A stretch of DNA of 45,894 nt from positions 1 through 45,894 of the forward strand of contig JBBQNJ010000035.1 in the NCBI GenBank assembly GCA_038329845.1. The letters run 5' to 3'. Source of the DNA: JBBQNJ01 sp038329845. GTDB lineage: Bacteria > Planctomycetota > Phycisphaerae > Tepidisphaerales > Tepidisphaeraceae. Numbering within the stretch: the first letter of the stretch is position 1; every line of letters begins with the position of its first letter. The translations under genes and the position numbers were made by a program. The notes under the pieces were generated by a model. The model did not search any database and was not told the DNA's origin. It was given only the letters and a program-made list of their open reading frames with translations. Positions 31,512 through 38,881 of the stretch are shown here, piece after piece.

Positions 31512-32903
31512 CTAATGTCCCACCACCGGTTCGCCCAGCAACCGCTTCAATTCGTCGAACTTCTCTTGCAGCATCCCGGCGTCGGGGCACTCGAGGTTCA
31601 GCCGAAGCAGCGGCTCGGTGTTGCTCTTGCGGACATTGAACCACCAGTCACCGAAGTCGATCGTAATTCCGTCGAGATAATCGACCTTTGCTTTCTTGTA
31701 CGCCTCGGCCAGTTCGCGGATTTTCCCATCCTTGTCCTCGACCTGGAAGTTGATCTCGCCGCTCTGGCTGTACCGCGTCAATGGCGCGATCAGCTCGCTC
31801 AGCGGGCGATCCTGCGCCGACAGGACCGACAGGAGCCGCGCGAAGGCGATGGCCCCGGAATCGGCGAAAAAGTTGTCGCGGAAGTAAAAGTGCCCGCTCA
31901 GTTCCCCGCCGAAAACCGCGTGGGTCTCGGCCAAGGTTCGCTTGATGAACGCGTGTCCCACGCGATCCCGGCGCGGCACGCCGCCGGCGGCTTCGATCTC
32001 CTCGGGAACCACATGGCTGGAGCGCAGGTCGTACACGATCGTCGAACCGGCGTTCTTGGGATCGCGCAAAAAATCGCGCGCGAGCAACGCCGTGATCATG
32101 TCGCAGCCGATCGTCCTGCCCGTTTCATCCACGAACATGCAGCGGTCGGCGTCACCGTCGAAGCAGACGCCGGCATCCGGGCGGTGCTGGGCCACCGCGT
32201 CTTGAAGCATGCGGAGATTCGACTCGACCAGCGGGTTGGGGTCGTGGACAAAACTGCCGGTGATGTCGAAGAGAATCGGGATAATCTCCAGGTTCTGGAC
32301 GCCATCGAAAATCCCCGGGACCATTCGCCCGGCCATGCCATTCGAGCCATCGACCACCACGCGTACCGGGCGTTTAAGGTCGAGAAATTTCCGCACATGG
32401 GCGCGGTATTCGTTCCACAGATCGACAATCTGATGCTCGCCCTTCACGCCGGTCTGCCCGATTCGCAGCGTGTTGGCGATCCGCTTGATGTCGTCGAGAC
32501 CGGAGGCGGCGCCGATGGGACGGGCCTTGGGTCCGGAAATCTTAAAGCCGTTGTACTCGATCGGATTGTGCGAAGCGGTGACCTGGATTCCCGCCACCGT
32601 GTCGAGGTGATTGATGGCGAAGTAGACCATCGACGTATCGACCATGCCGATGTCGATCACGTTCATCCCGACCGAGCGCAGCCCATCGGACAGCGCTGCG
32701 GCGAGTTCCGGCGAGCTGGGGCGCATGTCGCGGCCCACGACCACCGAGTCTTCGCGCTTGACGCGATGACTGGGCGCAAGGCTCTGGCGGCTTCGCTTGA
32801 GGTATTGCCCCGTCGCGTGTCCCACCTTCCACGCCGACTCGGCATCCAGCGGGCTGGGATAGGTGGCGCGGACGTCATAGGCCTTGAAAATCCGGTCGAT
32901 CAT
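31512..32903 (-). CDS. Phosphomannomutase/phosphoglucomutase
   Basis: 463 residues of the alpha-D-phosphohexomutase family, which moves phosphate between C1 and C6 of hexose phosphates. All four signatures are present: TASHNP with phosphoserine S111, DGDADR (249-254) for Mg2+, GGELSGH for sugar recognition, and RKSNTEPLLRL for phosphate binding. Supplies sugar nucleotides for cell envelope polysaccharides or glycolytic entry. A strong ribosome site AAGGAG and a promoter-like pair lie upstream. Glucose versus mannose preference cannot be told. Confidence 0.92.
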   Translation of the reverse strand: MIDRIFKAYDVRATYPSPLDAESAWKVGHATGQYLKRSRQSLAPSHRVKREDSVVVGRDMRPSSPELAAALSDGLRSVGMNVIDIGMVDTSMVYFAINHLDTVAGIQVTASHNPIEYNGFKISGPKARPIGAASGLDDIKRIANTLRIGQTGVKGEHQIVDLWNEYRAHVRKFLDLKRPVRVVVDGSNGMAGRMVPGIFDGVQNLEIIPILFDITGSFVHDPNPLVESNLRMLQDAVAQHRPDAGVCFDGDADRCMFVDETGRTIGCDMITALLARDFLRDPKNAGSTIVYDLRSSHVVPEEIEAAGGVPRRDRVGHAFIKRTLAETHAVFGGELSGHFYFRDNFFADSGAIAFARLLSVLSAQDRPLSELIAPLTRYSQSGEINFQVEDKDGKIRELAEAYKKAKVDYLDGITIDFGDWWFNVRKSNTEPLLRLNLECPDAGMLQEKFDELKRLLGEPVVGH

Positions 32904-32931
32904 GCGCGGGGCTCCTTAACGACAGCCCCGT

Positions 32932-32959
32932 AGTGTAGCCGTGATTCACCGCTTGCCAA
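32932..32959 (-). promoter_or_regulatory. Probable promoter of the phosphohexomutase gene
   Basis: On the minus strand TTGGCA (32959-32954), a 16-bp spacer and TACACT (32937-32932) lie about 30 bp before the start codon, followed by AAGGAG. Resemblance only. Confidence 0.5.
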
Positions 32960-33040
32960 TTGTGCCGAATAATGAGCGGACGAGAGCCGACGCCGTCGCG
33001 CGGGCGGCGAGGAAGGAACACGCTGTCGTGGCAGACATCC

Positions 33041-33110
33041 AGACAAGGCGACGCCGGTGACATCGGCGACACCGGGGGTGCCGGCGACACCGGGGACATT
33101 CAGAATCTCC
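33041..33110. repeat. Short GGCGACACCGG tandem repeat
   Basis: GGTGACATCGGCGACACCGG and following GGTGCCGGCGACACCGGGGA form about four imperfect units of roughly 12 bp in the spacer between the giant permease gene's end and the phosphohexomutase promoter. No gene is evident in 32960-33210. Confidence 0.6.
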
Positions 33111-33210
33111 CGTCGCACCAGCACCCCATACAGCCCCCACCGGCGAGCGGTCACGCCTCATCAGCGCCGCTCGGAAGGGAATTATCTGGATGTCCCCTTC
33201 GCCGCAAATG

Positions 33211-35223
33211 TCAGGCGCTTACCGAGGTGGAATCGAACACTTCCATCGCCGGCGCGGCGGGTTGCGCGAAGGGGGCACCACAGCGCGGGCACATGGTTCG
33301 ATCAACCGGGCGCAGCGTGCCGCATCCGGGGCATGTCACCCGGTGCGGGCGAGAGTGAAGCACCCAGAAGGTCCACAACGCCGTCACTCCCGCCGCGGCC
33401 GCGACGATCATCCAGATGACGGTATGACGGCGGGTGAATCCGTAGCGGCGGCAAAGAAGAAGTATCGCGCCCAGCGTGGCCGCGATCACGGCGACGACGA
33501 CGAGCCACCACGCCCGGCTGGGGGTTGCCCCGGCGACATTGCGCGACACCATCGCGGCGATGGCGACCGGCGGGGGCACGAACAGGATCGGCAGATTGCG
33601 GTACTCCGGCTGCTGGGGAAATGTCACCGCAAGCCCGGGGAGCGTTCGCCGGGAAACGACCCGCCCATGCGGGTCAAGGCGCGCGTACTCGGCTTCACTG
33701 GTCTGGCCGTTGGTCTGTTGGTTCGTGTAAAGCAAGTGAAAATCGCCGCCGGCGATTCGGCCGACTATCAGCATCCAGTTTTCGCCGGTATGAAGCAGCG
33801 GCGTCTCCATGATCGCCCCGCCGTTTCGGATCACGATCACCCGCGATTTCGTGGCCAGGACCGTATCGACCAGTCGCCGCTCGGTCTCAACATCCGGCCC
33901 GGATTTCTCGGCCGGATCGGTCTCGACGAACGGAGATGCACTGATGAGCTGATCGTCGGGGCCGGTCGTGAACACGCGCTCGATCTCCCGGCGGTCGAAA
34001 TCGACGATATAGGCGCCGTCCGTCGTGGCCAACGGCATGAACTCCGTGCGTCTCCCGCCTTGTTGAGGCAGGAGCGGCGCCGAGAAAGCCGACGGCGTCG
34101 CGCCGGGCGGAGCGAATCCATCCGGTCCGATCGCCCCGAGATATTCCCCGGGAATGCCGATGCCTTCGATCCGCCTTCGGGCCGCGACGTAAAACCAGTT
34201 GCCGCCTTGTCGATCGCCGTTCAGCAGCGTCAGGTATCGCTGCGGAACCACGAACGCATGGAAAAATCGTCGCATGAAATAGGGCGCATCGGGACCGCTC
34301 CAGTCGTGCAGAACCTGGCCCGAACCGGAGAGTGTGTGGAACCGGCGCGGGTCCACGTCGAGTTTGCGGCCGGAGATGTCGAAATACTCGACATGTTGGC
34401 CGCTGGTGAAGCTCGCCACCACCGGCTCCCCATCCGGGCCGAGGACGTGATATTGATACGAAAACTGGGGCTGCGAGGGCATGGCCCCATCGATAATCCC
34501 GAGGACCAGCCCCACGCTCAGCGTCAGCGCGCAGCCGGCGCCCGCGCCGACGATCAAGAACTGCAACGGCTTGCTCCAGAGTCGTTGCGGCTCGTACTCG
34601 CCGTTGTGGACGAAATAGGCACCCGCCGCCGGGATCAGCAACGCCGCGGTGCCGAGCAACAACGCCATGGCCTCGTACAGATGGATCGTGGCCACCCCGG
34701 CGAACAACGCGGCGATGAACCCCACCGCCACGGGGAATATGCGGCTTCCCAGCCACGAGGCGCGTCGCGCCCCGATCATCAGCCCCACCGCGTAGGCCAG
34801 CACCCCCGTGGTGGCCGCGAAGATCATCGGCTGGACCATCTCCCAGGCGAAGGGAACTTTCACAATCCGCATCTGGCGAGCGATGAGGATCAGCGCGGCC
34901 ATCGCCGGCGCGATTGTCAGCAGATACAGCCCTAGCCCAGCGACGACCTTGGCGACGAACAGAGGCCAGCGACCGATGGGCCGATGGACGATGAACCCCC
35001 AGCGTCCGCGCTGGGTGTCCTGGAGGATCTGCATCGCGCCTAGCCCCAGTCCCGCGGCGCTGAACCCGAGCGTGCAGGCCAGCATCATCGTGGTCGAGAC
35101 GATCGACTCGGGGAAACCGATTCCCGAATAGAGCATCCCACCCAACACCCCGGCCAGCACCAGCGCCGCCAGCAGCGCCTTGACCCAATTCTCCCCAACT
35201 TCCTTAAGAAATATTGCTTTCAT
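33211..35223 (-). CDS. Giant ABC transporter permease with extracytoplasmic domain and C-terminal zinc ribbon
   Basis: 670 residues. The N-terminal 245 hold about seven membrane segments of ABC-2-like type (VKALLAALVLAGVLGGMLY, then a cytoplasmic LQDTQRGRWGFIVHRPIGRW). A soluble domain of about 320 residues follows (about 250-567) with strand-like repeats such as DGEPVVASFTSGQHVEYFD. Then come two more segments (571-590, 600-623) and a tail with C631, C634, C645 and C648 in CX2C-X10-CX2C, a zinc ribbon. Its start overlaps the ATPase stop (ATGA) after GGAGG. Together with the GntR gene it forms a YtrA-type system. The substrate is unknown, and the extra domain and ribbon suggest sensing or assembly roles, as inference. 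Confidence 0.8.
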   Translation of the reverse strand: MKAIFLKEVGENWVKALLAALVLAGVLGGMLYSGIGFPESIVSTTMMLACTLGFSAAGLGLGAMQILQDTQRGRWGFIVHRPIGRWPLFVAKVVAGLGLYLLTIAPAMAALILIARQMRIVKVPFAWEMVQPMIFAATTGVLAYAVGLMIGARRASWLGSRIFPVAVGFIAALFAGVATIHLYEAMALLLGTAALLIPAAGAYFVHNGEYEPQRLWSKPLQFLIVGAGAGCALTLSVGLVLGIIDGAMPSQPQFSYQYHVLGPDGEPVVASFTSGQHVEYFDISGRKLDVDPRRFHTLSGSGQVLHDWSGPDAPYFMRRFFHAFVVPQRYLTLLNGDRQGGNWFYVAARRRIEGIGIPGEYLGAIGPDGFAPPGATPSAFSAPLLPQQGGRRTEFMPLATTDGAYIVDFDRREIERVFTTGPDDQLISASPFVETDPAEKSGPDVETERRLVDTVLATKSRVIVIRNGGAIMETPLLHTGENWMLIVGRIAGGDFHLLYTNQQTNGQTSEAEYARLDPHGRVVSRRTLPGLAVTFPQQPEYRNLPILFVPPPVAIAAMVSRNVAGATPSRAWWLVVVAVIAATLGAILLLCRRYGFTRRHTVIWMIVAAAAGVTALWTFWVLHSRPHRVTCPGCGTLRPVDRTMCPRCGAPFAQPAAPAMEVFDSTSVSA

Positions 35224-36158
35224 TGCGTTACCTCCGCGGCCGTGGCCGCCAGGAGCGAAACCCGGTTCTTCGATTCGGTGAGGTAGCCGACGGCGATGTC
35301 CTCGAGGCTCGCCGGCAATTCCTCGACCTCGGCCCCACCGCTCAGTGTCGATAGACGATTCAAGGTGCCCGGATGCTTCAGGGCCGTAATCTCGATCCGC
35401 TCGGGCAGGCGCCGCGCCTGGAGCAGCCCGGGAATCGACGCGAGGTCCACTTCTCGCGGCAGAGCCACATGCACTTCGAATCGCCGCACCCGCGCCCGCA
35501 GCATCTCTAGAGAGCAACAGACGCGCAAAACGCTTCGGTCGAGGATGGCGATCTGATCGGCCACCCGCTCAACGTCGGTGAGCTCGTGCGAGCTGAAGAA
35601 AATGGTGTTGCCGGCGTCGCGGGTGTTGAGGATCATCGCCTCGAGCAGCGTGCGGCGGGCGACCGGGTCCAGCCCCAGGGCCGGGTCGTCCATGATCAGC
35701 AGTTCCGGGCGCGGGGCCATCGCCAGCGCCATGGCCAACCCCGCCTTCTGCCCGCGCGAGAGCGACGAGGCTTTGCTGCGCTCGAGCAGGCCGAAATGCT
35801 CGATCAACGTGGCGAACAGCGAATCGTCCCAGCGCGGCTGAAAACTCGCCTGAAACCCCCGCAGATCGCGCACGCGCATGAACCCCGGCAGCGGATGGCC
35901 TTCGCCGACGAACCCGATTCGGCCCCGTGTTCGCGGCGATAATCGGCCCGAGTCCTCCCCGAGTACGCGGGCGCTGCCGCGTGTCGGTTCGATGAGTCCC
36001 AGCAGCAGGGAGATCAAGGTGCTTTTGCCCGATCCGTTGCGGCCCAGCAGGGCTGTCACCTTCCCCTGCGGCACTGCCATTGAGACCTGCTCGAGGGCGC
36101 ATGTCGATGCGTAATACTTGGTCAACTCGAACGTCTGAATGGCGAAAGCATCGGTCAT
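35220..36158 (-). CDS. ABC transporter ATP-binding protein
   Basis: 312 residues. Walker A is GRNGSGKST (39-47), the signature LSRGQK (133-138), Walker B LLIMDD (153-158) and the switch His H191 (FFSSHELTD). The residue after the Walker B aspartate is D158 instead of the usual catalytic Glu, a variation that lowers hydrolysis in other ABC proteins. A C-terminal extension of about 90 residues follows the nucleotide-binding domain. It overlaps its neighbours by 4 nt at both ends: the GntR stop upstream and the giant permease start downstream. It should energise that permease. Confidence 0.92.
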   Translation of the reverse strand: MTDAFAIQTFELTKYYASTCALEQVSMAVPQGKVTALLGRNGSGKSTLISLLLGLIEPTRGSARVLGEDSGRLSPRTRGRIGFVGEGHPLPGFMRVRDLRGFQASFQPRWDDSLFATLIEHFGLLERSKASSLSRGQKAGLAMALAMAPRPELLIMDDPALGLDPVARRTLLEAMILNTRDAGNTIFFSSHELTDVERVADQIAILDRSVLRVCCSLEMLRARVRRFEVHVALPREVDLASIPGLLQARRLPERIEITALKHPGTLNRLSTLSGGAEVEELPASLEDIAVGYLTESKNRVSLLAATAAEVTQ

Positions 36159-36565
36159 GACGATTTCCCGCTGGAGTTGGAATCGGCCAGACGTCGGGCC
36201 CGTTCGCGCAGCAGCTCGGCGATCTGATCGAGGGTGAATCCCAGGTGAAGCGCCTCGGTGAGCAAGGCATCGAGACGGGGTTCGAGCCGGCGGCGGCGCT
36301 CGGCGGCACTGTAGGGCTGCCGCGGCTTAGCGATGAAGACCCCCCGTCCGGCCTGAGTGTCGATCACCCCCGCGGCGTTCAACTCGGCATACGCCTTGGC
36401 CACTGTGTTCGCATTGATCAACAACCGCTCGGCCAGCGCCCGGACGCTGGGCAGTTGATTTCCCTCGGTAAGCCGGCCATGGGCAACCGCCAGGCGAACC
36501 TGATCAACGATCTGTCGAAAAATCGGTGAGGTCGATCCGGTCGTGATTTTCGGCTCGAAGTCCAT
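36155..36565 (-). CDS. GntR-family regulator, YtrA-like
   Basis: 136 residues. A winged helix (IFRQIVDQVRLAVAHGRLTE, LPSVRALAERLLINANTVAK, VIDTQAGRGVFIA) and a short C-terminal helical tail match the YtrA subfamily, which usually represses a downstream ABC operon and itself. I chose the ATG at 36565 with AGGTGG upstream; a GTG three codons earlier is possible. Its stop overlaps the ATPase start, so regulator, ATPase and permease are translationally coupled. A large inverted repeat directly upstream overlaps the ribosome site. In studied cases such systems respond to wall-active antibiotics or related stress; here the signal is unknown. Confidence 0.88.
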   Translation of the reverse strand: MDFEPKITTGSTSPIFRQIVDQVRLAVAHGRLTEGNQLPSVRALAERLLINANTVAKAYAELNAAGVIDTQAGRGVFIAKPRQPYSAAERRRRLEPRLDALLTEALHLGFTLDQIAELLRERARRLADSNSSGKSS

Positions 36566-36567
36566 TC

Positions 36568-36595
36568 GTACCACCTGTACTACTTCAGATGGTAC
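36568..36595 (-). promoter_or_regulatory. Inverted-repeat operator of the GntR-ABC operon
   Basis: GTACCACCTG (36568-36577) and CAGATGGTAC (36586-36595), separated by 8 bp, are complementary at nine of ten positions. The element abuts the regulator start codon and covers its ribosome site. This is what one expects of a YtrA-type autorepressed operator. No close promoter consensus was recognised. Confidence 0.75.
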
Positions 36596-36642
36596 AGCAG
36601 TCGGCGCGGCTCGTCAAGCGCGAAAGTTCACGCAACAGTCGT

Positions 36643-38103
36643 CTACGGAGAACTTACGGCGGTCGAGGCCGGCGGGGGGAACTTGTGCTCGATCAGGTCG
36701 ATATCGACCGCGGCGGTGAAATAGCGCCATCCGCGGCCGAGAAAAAGCTGATCCAGCAGCAGAGTCTCGATGCTGGGCCGGATCATCCCTTCGAATCGCG
36801 TTCGTCGATTGACCACGATCGTCAACGGCTTGGAAAAGTCGATCATCGAATCGTTGAAATAGAGCCGCAGCGACTCGACATTGTCGCAAAGCACCTCGAC
36901 GCGGTTTGCCGCGGAGATCCGCGCATCGATCGACGCCGAGCGACGGTTGATCCGCAGCGGGACCGGGCAATGGGGAAGAAAGACCGCTCGCTCGCCGCCG
37001 GGATCCAGCGGCTGATACAGCTGCACCCAGTCGATGCGGTTGAACGCCGACTCCATCCGGTTGGATTGCAGCGTCACCCGCCGGGGATACAGCTCGCGCC
37101 GGCGCTGGTGCGCCTTCTGATCCGCTTGCTGCGAAATCGCGTCCGACGGCTCGTGGCCCACGCCGCGAGTCTCGAGATAATCCACATCCACCTCGAAACG
37201 CCGGAGAATCCCCACCAGCGTGCGCGAGTTCTCGACCTTCACCGACACGTCCTCGGCATCGTGCCAGACCACCGGCAGGACGTTTCGCAGATTCATCATC
37301 CGCTGGCGCTGCCAGTCGCCGGTGGCCGCTGCGGCGAACGGGACGATCGCGGCGAAATAGGTCGGGTAGTGCAAGCCGAGGTTCCACACCGCGTGGGCAC
37401 CGATTCCCCGCCCGATGATCATCACGCGGGTCGGGTCGATGTTCACGCGATCCGCCGCGTCGAGCATCGCCTGGATGACCGTGTTCATCCCGGCGGTGCT
37501 GGGGCCATAGAGCAAGTTCGTATCGAGCTTGGGGATCAGCACAGCGGCGCCGGGATGCGACTCGAGTTGGCGACTGGCGAGCCGCCGATACGCCTGGTCG
37601 ATCTGTTCATCGGCGAGCGGCGGACTCACCGTCAGTTCCTCGGGCACCCTTAGACAGATCACCAGCGGGGACGCAACAGTCCTCTTATACTCCGCGGGAA
37701 TCGCCAGAAAATAGCGAATTTGAAACGGACCGCGCGTCCGATCGACCGCCAATACCCACTGGGCTTCCAGCGCCGCCCAATCCAGCCTGATCCGCGTGAT
37801 CCGCCCGAGAATCGCCGGAGCGATTCCAGTCGCGTCGATCAGCCTGATCAACTCCCGCCGCTCGGCAAACGACGCGGCGGCAAAGAATCGCTCGATCAGC
37901 TCATGGGCCGAATGGATGCGATCCCGCAGCGCAGGGGAATAAAGCTCCCCCAGTTCGCTGTGATACAGCACATCCAGTTCTTGATCCGACAGTCCCGCCG
38001 CCCGGCTCGTGGCCGATTGCGTCTGCGCCGAGACCGAGCCGTACCCTCCCACCAAGCCCGCGACCAAGACATATATCGCCACCCGTGTCATGCAAAACAT
38101 CAT
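36643..38103 (-). CDS. Secreted alpha/beta-hydrolase-like protein lacking the nucleophile serine
   Basis: 486 residues with a signal peptide (RVAIYVLVAGLVGGYGSVSAQ). Residues 116-330 follow the alpha/beta-hydrolase order, including IPKLDTNLLYGPSTAGMNTV and VMIIGRGIGAHAVWNLGLHY. The nucleophile elbow reads G231-R-G-I-G235, with glycine where G-x-S-x-G esterases have serine, so ordinary esterase chemistry is unlikely. GHEPSD retains the expected His. The C-terminal third (LDPGGERAVFLPHCPVPL, VEVLCDNVESLRLYFNDSM) looks like a beta-rich module seen after PHB-depolymerase-like domains. The start is uncertain, with ATGs at 38103, 38100 and 38091 and no good ribosome site. It is followed after 47 bp by the GntR operon operator. 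Confidence 0.7.
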   Translation of the reverse strand: MMFCMTRVAIYVLVAGLVGGYGSVSAQTQSATSRAAGLSDQELDVLYHSELGELYSPALRDRIHSAHELIERFFAAASFAERRELIRLIDATGIAPAILGRITRIRLDWAALEAQWVLAVDRTRGPFQIRYFLAIPAEYKRTVASPLVICLRVPEELTVSPPLADEQIDQAYRRLASRQLESHPGAAVLIPKLDTNLLYGPSTAGMNTVIQAMLDAADRVNIDPTRVMIIGRGIGAHAVWNLGLHYPTYFAAIVPFAAAATGDWQRQRMMNLRNVLPVVWHDAEDVSVKVENSRTLVGILRRFEVDVDYLETRGVGHEPSDAISQQADQKAHQRRRELYPRRVTLQSNRMESAFNRIDWVQLYQPLDPGGERAVFLPHCPVPLRINRRSASIDARISAANRVEVLCDNVESLRLYFNDSMIDFSKPLTIVVNRRTRFEGMIRPSIETLLLDQLFLGRGWRYFTAAVDIDLIEHKFPPPASTAVSSP

Positions 38104-38421
38104 ATCGCGGATCGACGCCTGTATGACGCTCACGGACACATCGCGTGTCCGCGACACCGTCAGAAAGCGCGCGCCGAGCACCGAAGCACATGGTCTTCGT
38201 ATCCTTGACCCCACGTTACGAAAAACCCCCGGACGATCCGGGGGTTGGGAACAAAAAGAACTCACCACGAAGAATCGAAGAACACGAAACCAGTCATTCG
38301 CCATACATCGCGCCCAGCACCTCTTCGCGCCTTCGTCCCTTCGCGTTTCAATATCTTCACTGCCGCAGAAGGCACGCCTTGGTGCCTTCGTGCCTCCCAT
38401 GCCTTTCGTGCCGCCCTTGCC
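38104..38421. other. Spacer with dispersed CCACGAAGAA / TGCCTTCGTGCCTC repeats
   Basis: CACCACGAAGAATCGAAGAA near 38262 and CCTTGGTGCCTTCGTGCCTC near 38376 are fragments of repeats recurring in planctomycete spacers; the second also relates to sequences at 29650 and 29860. No gene is seen. Confidence 0.5.
38221..38246 (-). terminator. Strong intrinsic terminator, minus strand
   Basis: AACCCCCGGA (38224-38233), loop CGA and TCCGGGGGTT (38237-38246) form a perfect 10-bp stem. Read on the minus strand it is followed by TTTTTCG. It would end transcripts coming from the DUF3467 gene at 38422 and insulate the hydrolase-like gene. Confidence 0.85.
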
Positions 38422-38766
38422 CTATTTTCGCTGGCCCGGCTGCATCGGCAGTTCGCCGAACTGCTGTTCGTAGCGCTTGACCAGTTGGCCCAGCGACATC
38501 GCCAGCCGCTTGGCGTTGGCGTAGCTGAGGATCACCCGGTCGGTCACCTTGAACAGAAGCTGCTGCGGCTGGACGTTGGACTGGGGATTGGGATTCGGAT
38601 TGGGCATATTGAAGCCCAAGTCGATCACCACTTCCTCCGCCGCGGTATGAATGCGGTAGGCGTTGGCGTACATCGTGCGCAGCTCGCGCTCATCGAGCAA
38701 TACCTGCACCTGCTGCTGAGGCTGACCCGCTTGACCCTGCTGATCCTGGTTGGCTTCTTCGGCCAT
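38422..38766 (-). CDS. DUF3467 family protein
   Basis: 114 residues. A Gln-rich N-terminus (EEANQDQQGQAGQPQQQV) leads to the family core: LRTMYANAYRIHTAAEEVVID, LLFKVTDRVILSYANAKRLA and LVKRYEQQFGELP. DUF3467 proteins are small soluble proteins of unknown function that occur widely in planctomycetes and proteobacteria. An N-P-N-P-N-P insert (6-bp DNA repeat) sits in the middle loop. Ribosome site AAAGGAAA precedes the ATG. A strong terminator follows at 38221. Confidence 0.85.
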   Translation of the reverse strand: MAEEANQDQQGQAGQPQQQVQVLLDERELRTMYANAYRIHTAAEEVVIDLGFNMPNPNPNPQSNVQPQQLLFKVTDRVILSYANAKRLAMSLGQLVKRYEQQFGELPMQPGQRK

Positions 38767-38881
38767 GACGTTTCCTTTCCCGTAAAAGAGTTTTCCTTGC
38801 GAACAGTCCCACCATCAGGACATGCTCGGCAGTCGGATGGACATTTTGCGCCGGGCCGCCGGAAAGTCCAATCCAGCGCCG

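Noticed and set aside
33190..34935. 581-codon plus-strand frame antisense to the giant permease
   Set aside because: No recognisable domain; the minus-strand gene has membrane segments, a ribosome site and operon coupling.
36589..37653. 354-codon plus-strand frame over the hydrolase-like gene
   Set aside because: Starts within the GntR operator and has shadow-type composition; the minus-strand protein has a signal peptide and fold motifs.
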